From assembly GCF_001571305.1 (NCBI RefSeq), contig NZ_BCTN01000016.1, positions 55,457 through 119,456 of the forward strand: a stretch of DNA of 64,000 nucleotides, in the 5' to 3' direction. This document shows, piece after piece, positions 1 through 8,247 of this stretch. Numbering within the stretch: the first letter of the stretch is position 1; each line of letters opens with the position of its first letter. Below the pieces are notes generated by a model. It made no database searches. It saw only the letters and a list, made by a program, of their open reading frames with translations, and had not been told where the DNA came from. Source of the stretch: Erwinia persicina NBRC 102418. Lineage in GTDB: Bacteria; Pseudomonadota; Gammaproteobacteria; Enterobacterales; Enterobacteriaceae. Position numbers and translations under genes: made by a program.

Positions 1-147
1 ATTTCATTCTGGGTCTGGTTATTCTTATTGTCCGTTTATTGTTCATTTATCAGGTTTTTTCACTGGTTCAATAAAAATAATTAGCATTATTATTTTACTG
101 TGGTTATAAGCAGGACTTATTTTTACTATCAGAGGATGTGTCAAGAA

Positions 148-165
148 GGAGGCCATACGGCCCCC
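148..165 (-). terminator. Possible terminator hairpin after yaaA
   Basis: Two seven-base arms (148-154 and 159-165) pair around a four-base loop, with one G-T pair. They lie just past the yaaA stop. The following T-rich tract on the minus strand is weak (TTCTTG), so termination is plausible but not certain. The A+T-rich stretch at 1-147 shows no gene. Confidence 0.45.
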
Positions 166-183
166 TGGCTACTCGATATCAGG

Positions 184-960
184 TCAAGATATCTCCGGGC
201 GTTTAAACACCAGCTCGTTCCCTTTGCTGGCTTCCGCATCAAACACATAACCGTCCACATCAAATTTCTTGAGTTGTGCAGGTTTGCTCAGGCGATGCTC
301 AATGATATAGCGACTCATCAGGCCACGTGCTTTTTTTGCATAGAAGCTGATGACCTTAAACGTGCCGTTTTTCTCGTCTAAAAATACCGGTTTGACGATC
401 TCGCCCTTAAGCAGTTTAGGTTTAACCGCTTTGAAATACTCATCGGACGCGAGATTGATCAGCACGTCATCGCCCTGGTCTGCCAGCGCATCATTCAGCG
501 CGAGAGTCAGTTTTTCACCCCAGAAGCTGTAGAGATCTTTGCCTGCCGGATTGGCCAGTTTAATGCCCATTTCCAGGCGATAGGCCTGCATCAGATCCAG
601 CGGGCGCAGCAGTCCGTACAGCCCTGACAGCATGCGCAGATGCTGCTGGGCGAAATCGAACTCTTTTTCACTGAAGGTTTCGGCCTGCAGGCCGGTATAT
701 ACATCCCCTTTAAACGCGAGGATCGCCTGACGGGCATTGTCGGGGGTGAAATCCGGCTGCCAGTCGTTAAAGCGCTGGGCGTTCAGCACGGCCAGTTTGT
801 CGCTGATATGCATCAGTGAGCCGATATCGGCCGGTGAGAGCTTACGCGCCAGGGCAATCAGCTTCTGTGACTCTTCCAGCAGGGCCGGCTGAGTGTAGCG
901 TTGCGTCGCCAGCGGGCTTTCAAAGTCCAGCGTTTTGGCCGGGGAAATTACCATTAACAT
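184..960 (-). CDS. yaaA: Peroxide stress protein YaaA (DUF328/UPF0246)
   Basis: This 258-residue cytoplasmic protein belongs to the YaaA family, which lowers free intracellular iron and limits oxidative damage during peroxide stress. The N-terminus ([13 protein letters not shown]) and the internal blocks [20 protein letters not shown] and [16 protein letters not shown] match E. coli YaaA closely, and the length is the same. An in-frame ATG five codons upstream is less likely to be the start, because AAGGA sits seven bases before the ATG at 960. The gene is divergent from talB, as in E. coli. OxyR control is known for the E. coli gene, but I could not see an OxyR site here. Confidence 0.95.
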   Translation of the reverse strand: MLMVISPAKTLDFESPLATQRYTQPALLEESQKLIALARKLSPADIGSLMHISDKLAVLNAQRFNDWQPDFTPDNARQAILAFKGDVYTGLQAETFSEKEFDFAQQHLRMLSGLYGLLRPLDLMQAYRLEMGIKLANPAGKDLYSFWGEKLTLALNDALADQGDDVLINLASDEYFKAVKPKLLKGEIVKPVFLDEKNGTFKVISFYAKKARGLMSRYIIEHRLSKPAQLKKFDVDGYVFDAEASKGNELVFKRPEIS

Positions 961-1136
961 GAACGCGTCCTTCATTGCAGAGGGGGCAGAAAAGTATCAG
1001 TGCCTACTGTAACAAAAAAGTGGCCACGGGTGGCTAATCGCTGCCATTGGTCACTGACGAAAACCCCGAAATCGCCGGGAGAATGGGGCTTTTGTGCGCT
1101 GGTTTTAACCCGATGAGGCACGATAGTCTCCGCCTC

Positions 1137-1164
1137 TTGCATGGTGGGGTACGCGTGCTATCAT
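1137..1164 (+). promoter_or_regulatory. Candidate sigma70 promoter for talB
   Basis: A -35-like TTGCAT (1137-1142) and a -10-like TATCAT (1159-1164) are separated by 16 bases and lie about 55 bases before the talB start. This is a reading of consensus boxes only. Confidence 0.45.
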
Positions 1165-1219
1165 CCGGGGCAGACATTTTCAACACCCTGACAAATCAAC
1201 TTTGATGAGAATGACAACT

Positions 1220-2173
1220 ATGACGGACAAATTATCTTCCCTGCGTCAACTCACTACCGTTGTTGCTGATACTGGCGACATCGCAGCGATGAAACTCTAC
1301 AAACCACAAGATGCCACCACCAACCCTTCTCTGATCCTTAGCGCCGCACAGATCCCCGAATACCGTAAGCTGATTGATGAAGCCGTGGTATGGGCGCGCA
1401 AGCAGAGCAGCAATAAAGAAGAGCAGGTCGCTTACGCTGCCGACAAGCTGGCCGTGAACATTGGTCTGGAAATTCTGCAACTGGTGCCTGGCCGTATTTC
1501 TACCGAAGTCGATGCACGCCTGTCTTACGATACTGAAGGCAGCATTGCTAAAGCCCGCAGCCTGATCAAACTGTATAACGATGCCGGCATCAGCAACGAC
1601 CGCATCCTGATCAAGCTGGCTTCTACCTGGCAGGGTATTCGCGCGGCGGAACAGCTGGAAAAAGAAGGCATCAACTGTAACCTGACGCTGCTGTTCTCCT
1701 TTGCCCAGGCGCGTGCCTGTGCGGAAGCCGGCGTATTCCTGATCTCTCCGTTTGTTGGCCGTATCCTCGACTGGTATAAAGCCAATACCGATAAGAAAGA
1801 GTACGCACCGAACGAAGATCCAGGCGTGGTGTCCGTCACTGAAATCTATGAATACTACAAGCAGCACGGTTACGAAACCGTGGTGATGGGCGCCAGCTTC
1901 CGTAACGTTGGTGAAATCATCGAGCTGGCGGGCTGCGACCGTCTGACCATTTCCCCGGGCCTGCTGAAAGAACTGGCAGAAACCGAAGGTAGCGTTGAGC
2001 GCAAACTGTCCTACAGCGGTGAAGTGAAAGCGCGTCCGGCGAAAATGACCGAGTCTGAGTTCCTGTGGCAGCACAACCAGGATCCGATGGCCGTACAGAA
2101 ACTGGCTGAAGGCATCCGTAACTTTGCCATTGACCAGGGCAAACTGGATAAGATGATTGCCGACCTGCTGTAA
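1220..2173 (+). CDS. talB: Transaldolase B
   Basis: Transaldolase of the non-oxidative pentose phosphate pathway. It moves a dihydroxyacetone unit between sedoheptulose 7-phosphate and glyceraldehyde 3-phosphate through a Schiff base. The 317 residues match E. coli TalB in length and almost throughout, for example [20 protein letters not shown] near the N-terminus. The Schiff-base lysine falls at residue 132 in the block ILIKLASTW. Further ATG codons at 1205 and 1211 are in frame, but homology places the start at [10 protein letters not shown]. The fimbrial cluster that follows is convergent, and a hairpin terminator separates the two. Confidence 0.98.
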   Translation: MTDKLSSLRQLTTVVADTGDIAAMKLYKPQDATTNPSLILSAAQIPEYRKLIDEAVVWARKQSSNKEEQVAYAADKLAVNIGLEILQLVPGRISTEVDARLSYDTEGSIAKARSLIKLYNDAGISNDRILIKLASTWQGIRAAEQLEKEGINCNLTLLFSFAQARACAEAGVFLISPFVGRILDWYKANTDKKEYAPNEDPGVVSVTEIYEYYKQHGYETVVMGASFRNVGEIIELAGCDRLTISPGLLKELAETEGSVERKLSYSGEVKARPAKMTESEFLWQHNQDPMAVQKLAEGIRNFAIDQGKLDKMIADLL

Positions 2174-2184
2174 TTGTCTGTCAC

Positions 2185-2212
2185 CGGTGGCCCGCCCGGG
2201 CCACCGTTCTCT
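2185..2212 (+). terminator. talB terminator
   Basis: A perfect nine-base stem (2185-2193 with 2198-2206) closes a GCCC loop and is followed by a T-rich TTCTCTCATT. It lies 12 bases after the talB stop and before the convergent adhesin gene. Confidence 0.7.
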
Positions 2213-2237
2213 CATTGCCCTTCCTGTTCTGCCTGCT

Positions 2238-3332
2238 TCAGTCATAGACAAAATTGACCACGGCCGTTGTTCTGACCGGTCCGCTGGACAGTGCTTTCGC
2301 ATCATAAACGTGATACCAGGCAGTTAATGGAATCGACAGTTTTGGTGCTAAGGGTTGACTGGCAGAAAAAGAAAATAACGCTGTCGCATCACCCTGATCG
2401 GTGGCGGACGGGCTGAATATGATGGGGGTATTATTTTTATATACACGGATACCTACCCCTCCTGCACTCCCTCCGTCGGGGGAAATCAGCGTGGTGTTAT
2501 CCGTTGTCGACACATTATTGCTACTGAGATAGGCCAGCACGCTGCGGCTGGTGACACCGTTTTGCAGATCGGTACAGGTAAAGTTCAGTTCAAATGCTTT
2601 CCCGTAAAGGTTTCCGTTAGCCAGCATTGGCAGACTGATATTATTTAGCCTGACGATTTTATTGTCATCATCAAAGCTGCAGGTGGTAACGCGCTTGATA
2701 AATTTTATCTGCATAGGCTTGTAGTAAATATCATAATCATGCTTTGGCCAGCTCCAGTGAAAAATGAAATAGGCGAAGTCACCCACCAGTCTGGCAATGT
2801 TTTGAATAATCGTCAGGCCAGTACTGTCCTGTGCTAACACAACAGGGTTAATGAAGGCCGTGTCGCCATTCACCGTCATCACATTTTGTGTAGGGGTGGT
2901 TTTAAGCAGTTTCAGATTAACCGTAAAGCTGGCATCGATGGTTGTCGCATTGTTGGTACCCACTTTGGGATGGGTCTCCTCCGGGGCGAGATCGGTAACC
3001 GACACGCTGACATACGCGTTTCCCGGAAACTTCAGATACAGTGTATTTTTGGCATACGGACTGGAATTATCTACGCTGTTCTTCCCCCCAATAATTCCCC
3101 AGGCAGGACTACTACATTTGAAGGTTCCCGGATAATCTGTTCGCCCGGATACCGATGCATAGCCTGTCAGGTTCAATGATGTAGTGGCATCGTAATAGAG
3201 CGTTGGCGCGTCAAACGCGGAGTTCTGTAAACAGTTCGCCCTTGCCGGGGAGGGGAGAAAAAACAGGAAAATAAAGGCGATTAGCACGCTTCCTGGCGGA
3301 TTGAGAAAGGGGGGATGGATAGGCCGTTTCAT
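2238..3332 (-). CDS. Fimbrial tip adhesin, two-domain, last gene of the fimbrial operon
   Basis: The 364-residue precursor starts with a basic N-terminus and a hydrophobic stretch (FIFLFFLPSPARA), read as a signal peptide ending before NCLQNS. The C-terminal part (roughly residues 215-364) looks like a pilin domain: it has cysteines in TTCSFDDDN and NFTCTDLQNG and an alternating hydrophobic end (TTAVVNFVYD) suited to donor-strand exchange. The preceding part, with cysteines in NCLQ and FKCSSP, would be the receptor-binding domain; I do not recognise its sequence. The position after the usher and the size fit a FimH-like tip adhesin. The start at 3332 is chosen because the upstream extension overlaps the usher and lacks signal-peptide character. 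The ligand is unknown. Confidence 0.8.
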   Translation of the reverse strand: MKRPIHPPFLNPPGSVLIAFIFLFFLPSPARANCLQNSAFDAPTLYYDATTSLNLTGYASVSGRTDYPGTFKCSSPAWGIIGGKNSVDNSSPYAKNTLYLKFPGNAYVSVSVTDLAPEETHPKVGTNNATTIDASFTVNLKLLKTTPTQNVMTVNGDTAFINPVVLAQDSTGLTIIQNIARLVGDFAYFIFHWSWPKHDYDIYYKPMQIKFIKRVTTCSFDDDNKIVRLNNISLPMLANGNLYGKAFELNFTCTDLQNGVTSRSVLAYLSSNNVSTTDNTTLISPDGGSAGGVGIRVYKNNTPIIFSPSATDQGDATALFSFSASQPLAPKLSIPLTAWYHVYDAKALSSGPVRTTAVVNFVYD

Positions 3333-3348
3333 ATTAACGCTTCCCTGT

Positions 3349-5796
3349 TTACTGGCAGTGATTGACATCGTTTGACAGACTGGTTTTCGGATGGGTAATG
3401 GTACAAATGCGTGCATCTTCACTGGAGAAATGAACGATGACCTTATCCGGCAGCTGCTCGCTATGCACAAAGATCACGCTGCCCTGCCCGACATAGCCCA
3501 GCTCATTACCCTGACTGTTTGTGACCATAGCGCCAAACGGTAACGGCGCGTTTGCCTGATCAACTGCATAAAAAATAAAACTCTTCCGCTGGTCGGTTTC
3601 AAATTTCACATAGCTGATTGAACCGGCATACGGGACGACATCTTTACGGTTGCCCAGCAGCTGTACATTGTCGTCAAGGTTAGTCGTATCCAGTGTCATC
3701 GCATTTTTGCGGTAAGGCGACATATAAGGCACCAGGGCTTTCCCGCTACTATTGGTGACAATAGTTGCATCACTATTGACCGCGGCGTTGACCACGCCAG
3801 GAGCATCAATAATGGCAAAGGTGCTGCCAACCTGATTGGCAAACAGTACGCCACCCTGATAGGCCACCAGGCTTCCTGTCAGGCCCACCCCTTCCTGATT
3901 AAAGGACGAAGATTCACTCCATGAGGCGTTCATGGTCGTGGCCGTAGCGCGATAACCGACATTGGCATTGGTGGTGGTCTTGCCACCCTGGCTGTTCGCC
4001 ATATCAATGTTGTAATTCCACTGATTAGCTTTACCGGCACTGCCGCTTAACCCGACATCACTGTTGTCATAGTGGTTTTGCGTGAAGGATGAGTTGGTCG
4101 ACAAATACATGGGTGAGTCGAAGACGGTGAAGGGGATGGATAAGCCCACGTAGTAACGCATCTCTTCATGGTTATTGTTATCCCGGGTACGGCTGACGGA
4201 AGTATTAAAGGCCACATTACACAGCGTATTTGAATAACCTACCTGGTACTCTTTGCTGCTCTGCTTTCCTCCCCAGTAGTTTCTTATTGTACCGGATAGG
4301 AACAGTGATCCCGCTGCCCCTCCCAGGTTTTGATTCACGTTAAAGTTAAAGCTGTTTTTTTGGTTAAGCGTGACGTTGTTGTTTTGACTGGTGCCGTCAC
4401 TTTCTCTCTGCACCGAATCCTCCATCGTCAGGAAGCCACTGGTTGAATAGCGGTAGGCGGCCAGCGCAAAGTTGGTCCCCGTATCGGTGATGAACTTGCT
4501 GTAGGCGAGACGGAAACTCTGCCCGCTGCTGCTCTCTACCTGGCGGTATGACGTCTGTCGTGCCTGCGTGATGTCAAAGGACAGGGCTCCCAGGGGCAGG
4601 TTAAGTCCTGTACCGAGCAAAATTGAACTGTAATGGCTACTCCAGATCCCGCCAGCATAGGCGGTAAACAGGTTCGACATCCCCCTTCGCCAGGTACCCT
4701 GAATGAAATCAGGATGGACAGTGACGCCTGGGATCTGCACTTTACCCATCGCCAGGTTATAGACGTTAACGCCGGGTTTCAACATACCGGGAACCGACGA
4801 GTAGGGAACGGTAAACCGCTGAATGTGGCCGTCGGCCTCGTCGACTTCAACGTTCAGGTCGCCCCCTGATCCCGTGGGCAAAATGTCGTTAATCGCGAAG
4901 GGGCCTGGCGAGACATTTTGCTGATAGATCACCACGCCATTCTGAATGATTTTCACCAGCGCATTGGTTTGTGCCACCCCATGAACGATGGGCGCAAACC
5001 CCTGCATGGAGTCAGGAAACATGCGGGTATCTGTCCCCATGCTGATACCGCGAAAACGGTAGGAATCAAAGAGATCTGACGTGGTGTAGCTGTCACCAAC
5101 ACGTAGCTGAGAATTTATATTGCTGATGTTTCGCTGTACATAACGGGTATTGTTTTGCCATTTTGATATTCCCGTTCGGGAGTAATTATATGAACTGTTG
5201 TCACGAAGTTGCCAGTTAAACAGATTTAATCCACTGTTTAATGAGATATAACCATTATCCTCATGTTGGTGATTGTTAGAAGTAGAGTGATAATAGTTTG
5301 CCTGATAGGAGAGTGTCAGGCCGGGTATACCCTGGCTCCAAAACTTAGGGTCAATATAACCCTGCCACTTTGTGTCCATCTCCTGCTGCGGCACACTTAA
5401 ATCCAGTCTCAGCTGACCGCTGTCGAAGCTGCTCTTGATTCCTTTATCAAGGGAGTAGACATTAAGGAATTCACTTTTTCCATTCTTGGGATCTTCAAGG
5501 ACTTTTCTTAATCCCATTCGTGTAAATTCTTGTGATTTTATTCGGATGTCGGTCGTGCTGCTAACGATATTCGCATTATATTTCCCTTTCCAGTCACCAT
5601 TAATATAAACATCGATATCATAATTACCGGCAGCCAGATCGCTGTTTTGATAGAAGCGAGATAAATCGGCATGGCTGGATTTTCCCACCAGGAAGTCAGT
5701 ATTAAATGTGACGGCATAAGTGGTCTGCTGTTTCAGGAGTAAAGAGAATATTAACGCCAGATGCAGTGTTATGCGATTTATTTTAAAATTAGGCAT
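3349..5796 (-). CDS. Fimbrial outer-membrane usher (PapC/FimD family)
   Basis: An 815-residue usher, the outer-membrane pore that receives chaperone-subunit complexes and assembles the pilus. A signal peptide (about residues 1-28) precedes FNTDFLVGKSS and the N-terminal periplasmic domain (ADLSRFYQ, GNYDIDVYING). The FRG block (SYRFRGISMGTDTRMFPDSM) and PGPFAINDILPTGSGGDL are typical usher motifs at the start of the barrel and plug. C-terminal blocks APLPFGAMV and GQGSVIFV fit the C-terminal domains, and two cysteines (ARICTI, NHCQ) close the protein. The length is slightly under the usual 830-850. It begins two bases after the end of the chaperone reading frame and is followed 16 bases later by the adhesin. 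It is intact, unlike its chaperone partner. Confidence 0.93.
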   Translation of the reverse strand: MPNFKINRITLHLALIFSLLLKQQTTYAVTFNTDFLVGKSSHADLSRFYQNSDLAAGNYDIDVYINGDWKGKYNANIVSSTTDIRIKSQEFTRMGLRKVLEDPKNGKSEFLNVYSLDKGIKSSFDSGQLRLDLSVPQQEMDTKWQGYIDPKFWSQGIPGLTLSYQANYYHSTSNNHQHEDNGYISLNSGLNLFNWQLRDNSSYNYSRTGISKWQNNTRYVQRNISNINSQLRVGDSYTTSDLFDSYRFRGISMGTDTRMFPDSMQGFAPIVHGVAQTNALVKIIQNGVVIYQQNVSPGPFAINDILPTGSGGDLNVEVDEADGHIQRFTVPYSSVPGMLKPGVNVYNLAMGKVQIPGVTVHPDFIQGTWRRGMSNLFTAYAGGIWSSHYSSILLGTGLNLPLGALSFDITQARQTSYRQVESSSGQSFRLAYSKFITDTGTNFALAAYRYSTSGFLTMEDSVQRESDGTSQNNNVTLNQKNSFNFNVNQNLGGAAGSLFLSGTIRNYWGGKQSSKEYQVGYSNTLCNVAFNTSVSRTRDNNNHEEMRYYVGLSIPFTVFDSPMYLSTNSSFTQNHYDNSDVGLSGSAGKANQWNYNIDMANSQGGKTTTNANVGYRATATTMNASWSESSSFNQEGVGLTGSLVAYQGGVLFANQVGSTFAIIDAPGVVNAAVNSDATIVTNSSGKALVPYMSPYRKNAMTLDTTNLDDNVQLLGNRKDVVPYAGSISYVKFETDQRKSFIFYAVDQANAPLPFGAMVTNSQGNELGYVGQGSVIFVHSEQLPDKVIVHFSSEDARICTITHPKTSLSNDVNHCQ

Positions 5797-5798
5797 CG

Positions 5799-6487
5799 TT
5801 ACTGGATTTTTTTCTGCAATTCAACACTGGCACCATAATCATTGATATAGACAAGAGTAACAGGTGTTCCGCTGATGATTGTCTTGCTGGTTTTCAATGA
5901 CTGTTGAGAAAAGGGGGTAACCATCAGACCACTTTTCAAAATATTCACTGTCTTATTAAGCGATATACCCGAAGCGTTAAAAAATAAGGCGTCGCGTTAT
6001 GCAATATAATGCTGTCATTCTGCTGTGTGAGCGTGACGTTATCGATCATTTTTTTTGGCGATATTTTTAACCCGGCCGGACGGAAAAAGAGTTTAATACG
6101 GGATCGAATCGCCAGTTGCATCACGCTTTTTCCCTTAAGGTTTTCGGGTACAGGAGGGATATCCAGCACATTAAGATAGAAAACAGATTCACGATCGGTA
6201 GGTAGCGTGCTACCCATATAGCGTATCTTAAGTTGCTGCCCACTGTGTGCAGCGACTTTTGCCACAGGCGGCATCAACAGAAACGGTACTCTCGCTGTTT
6301 CCGGGGTTGAGTCAGGGTCACCATCATCAATCCACGCCTGAACCAGTGACGGATCAGAACCATTATTGAGCAATTGAACAGAGACTTCTTTGCTGTCGGA
6401 AGGATAAATCTCACGCGTCGCGCTGATAATCACATTGGCGTGGCATAAAAAAGGGAACAAAAAAAGTAACAGTAAAATACGTCTCAT
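5799..6487 (-). pseudogene. Periplasmic fimbrial chaperone (PapD/FimC family), split by a -1 frame change
   Basis: The zero frame from 6487 ends at 5945 after about 180 residues. It gives a signal peptide (LLLLFLFPFLCHA) and an N-terminal Ig-like domain with REIYPSDSKEVSVQLLNN, PPVAKVAAHSGQQLKIRY, ESVFYLNVLDIPP and IRSRIKLFFRP, all chaperone hallmarks. It breaks just after NATPYFL. The missing C-terminal domain continues in the -1 frame from the base after the T run (NASGISLNKTVN, then VTPFSQQSL, VTLVYINDYGASVE) to a stop at 5799, giving about 229 residues, the family's usual length. The break is at six T (plus-strand A run 5979-5984); seven would restore the frame. It may be a disabled gene, a phase-variable tract, a frameshifting site or a sequence error. 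Without the C-terminal domain the chaperone should not work. The start at 6487 is an ATG; an upstream TTG is less likely. Confidence 0.85.
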
Positions 6488-6520
6488 AGAACAATCACTC
6501 AATAATCTTTTTATTAAAAA

Positions 6521-7120
6521 TTACAGGTAGGTGATGTTATAGGTCACCATCGTTCTGACCACACCAGCTTCGGCCGGTTGTGTACCCACTTTATAATATT
6601 TAGCATAGAAGTTAATGGTGTCCGGGGTTGCTGATGTCCCGGCCAGTTTGGTATCCAGCATCTGGTTAAGAATAATGGGCCGTGTTTCGGTATTCTGTAA
6701 AACAATAGCGATACCGACATTGCGTGGATTACCCTCAGGGTCAGTCTCCTGGTTGATCAGGTATTTCCCGTCATTGGAAATGGTATTCGGAGAGGAGAAC
6801 TGCATCTGGAGGCCAGGGGTGGCTGTCGGTGTACCTACGTCAGCCACTTTACCAATTTTAGCCGATGAGCAATTGGAAAAATCCAGCGAGAAGGCCTTTT
6901 TACCTACGTCAATTAAACCTTCCGCCGTTCCTGCCTGTTCGGCACTGATCGGATTCAGCGCGACGGAAAGATTGGCCGAGCTATTGCCATTAATAGTACA
7001 GGTTGCATCCGTTACCGCACCTGAGAAATTAATGGTTCCCCCTGAAACATTGGTTGTTGCGTGACTCATCGAGCTGAATAACGCTACGGGTAATATCGTA
7101 CTCAAAATGATCTTTTTCAT
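6521..7120 (-). CDS. Major fimbrial subunit (type 1-like pilin)
   Basis: A 199-residue pilin precursor, first gene of the fimbrial operon. The signal peptide (MKKIILSTILPVALFSSMSHA) precedes a mature protein that begins TTNVSGGTINFSGAV. One conserved cysteine pair is seen (TDATCTING and DFSNCSSA), as in FimA-type subunits. The C-terminus (VRTMVTYNITYL) has the alternating pattern and penultimate tyrosine region of chaperone-bound pilins. AGAGGT lies five bases before the ATG. The next gene, the chaperone, starts 33 bases after the stop. The protein would polymerise by donor-strand exchange outside the cell. Codon and base composition are A+T-richer than in the flanking housekeeping genes. Confidence 0.92.
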   Translation of the reverse strand: MKKIILSTILPVALFSSMSHATTNVSGGTINFSGAVTDATCTINGNSSANLSVALNPISAEQAGTAEGLIDVGKKAFSLDFSNCSSAKIGKVADVGTPTATPGLQMQFSSPNTISNDGKYLINQETDPEGNPRNVGIAIVLQNTETRPIILNQMLDTKLAGTSATPDTINFYAKYYKVGTQPAEAGVVRTMVTYNITYL

Positions 7121-7534
7121 TTTTACCTCTGTTTCTTAAATGACATGATGATTTTTTACAGGGTTTCCCGCCTCGATTTCTGGGTCGAGGTTGAGGATGT
7201 ATTAAGTTTTACGTTTTCACCGGTCAGTTATTTAATAATGGCACATCCTTGTATCTGATAGAGTGGCGCGGATTTTAGTGCTTTTTACTATTCTTATAGG
7301 GGCAAAAAAAGCGATAACTCGCAGGGCTGAATTTTTTGAATTAGAAAAACACAGGCGATCTTTTTTTAATTGTGTGCATGTTGAGTTTTCCTTTTCTTTT
7401 TATTTCCGATGCCTTTTTTTGCAAAATCGCTGCCTGCTACTTTGCCAGGTTTCCCTACTTCAGTGTATTCTTGTGAAGACACTCTTACCCCCACCGGCTG
7501 TATTGTTATGCCGGGTATGAATGGCGATAACTAA
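7121..7534. other. Intergenic region between fimbrial operon and mog (divergent)
   Basis: These 414 A+T-rich bases should hold the promoters of the fimbrial operon (leftward) and of mog (rightward). I could not pick convincing -35/-10 pairs. In the fimbrial leader are a perfect inverted repeat CCTCGA / TCGAGG (7171-7176 and 7185-7190) and a small GGG-TTT-CCC repeat (7161-7169). I see no supported gene; a reading frame at 7263-7520 has no ribosome binding site and no recognisable sequence. Confidence 0.6.
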
Positions 7535-8122
7535 ATGAATACATTACGTATAGGCTTGATTTCTGTCTCCGATCGGGCTGCCAATGGTCTTTACCAGGAC
7601 CAGGGGCTGCCTGCTCTGGAGAGCTGGCTATCCCGGGCGCTGACTTCGCCCTTCGGGATCGAAAAACGGCTGGTCCCTGATGAGCAGCCGATGATTGAGC
7701 AGGCGATTTGTGAGCTGGTCGATGAACTGTTCTGTCACCTTGTCCTCACCACGGGCGGAACGGGCCCGGCGCGGCGGGATGTGACCCCCGATGCCACTCT
7801 GGCGATTGCCGATCGTGAGATGCCTGGCTTTGGTGAACAGATGCGTCAGATCAGCCTGAACTTTGTGCCGACGGCGATTTTATCGCGCCAGATGGCGGTG
7901 ATCCGTAAGCAGTCCCTGGTGATCAATCTGCCCGGTCAGCCGAAGTCGATTCAGGAAACGCTGGAGGGCCTGAAGGACAGTGAAGGCCTCACGCAGGTAC
8001 CGGGGATTTTCGCCAGTGTCCCTTACTGCATTCAACTGCTGGAAGGGCCGTATATCGAGACTGATCCGCAGGTGGTAGCAGCATTTCGCCCCAAAAGCGC
8101 CCATCGCGAAACAAACAGCTAA
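7535..8122 (+). CDS. mog: Molybdopterin adenylyltransferase
   Basis: Mog adenylates molybdopterin with ATP, the step before molybdate insertion in molybdenum cofactor synthesis, in the cytoplasm. The 195 residues match E. coli Mog in length and sequence: MNTLRIGLISVSDRA at the start, the conserved TTGGTGPARRDVTPDAT block around residues 70-86, and the C-terminal block IFASVPYCIQLLEGPY. The family's MoCF-binding aspartates (SDRA and RRDVTPDA) are present. In E. coli the next gene is satP; here an unrelated transporter follows after 125 bases. Confidence 0.97.
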   Translation: MNTLRIGLISVSDRAANGLYQDQGLPALESWLSRALTSPFGIEKRLVPDEQPMIEQAICELVDELFCHLVLTTGGTGPARRDVTPDATLAIADREMPGFGEQMRQISLNFVPTAILSRQMAVIRKQSLVINLPGQPKSIQETLEGLKDSEGLTQVPGIFASVPYCIQLLEGPYIETDPQVVAAFRPKSAHRETNS

Positions 8123-8173
8123 AAAATGATTTTTTCACGCATATGATCCAGCGCACGCTGCTGTTGCGGATAA

Positions 8174-8202
8174 TTGACGGTATAGTCATTCCTGCTTTAC
8201 AT
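8174..8202 (+). promoter_or_regulatory. Candidate promoter of the MFS transporter gene
   Basis: TTGACG (8174-8179) and TTACAT (8197-8202) are 17 bases apart and lie 45 bases before the start codon at 8248. This rests on consensus matching only. Confidence 0.45.
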
Positions 8203-8247
8203 ATTCTGATTATACGTTTTTTCTCTGGCTCTGGACTTTCGTAAAAA

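Noticed and set aside
1..183. A+T-rich left edge considered as part of a gene or promoter
   Set aside because: A short frame starting at 100 overlaps yaaA on the other strand and has no support; too little of the flank is present to say more.
1232..2305. 357-codon open frame antisense to talB
   Set aside because: It lies opposite a highly conserved gene, has no recognisable motif or ribosome binding site, and reflects talB codon bias.
7263..7520. 85-codon frame upstream of mog
   Set aside because: No ribosome binding site, low-complexity hydrophobic/cysteine-rich translation and no recognisable family.
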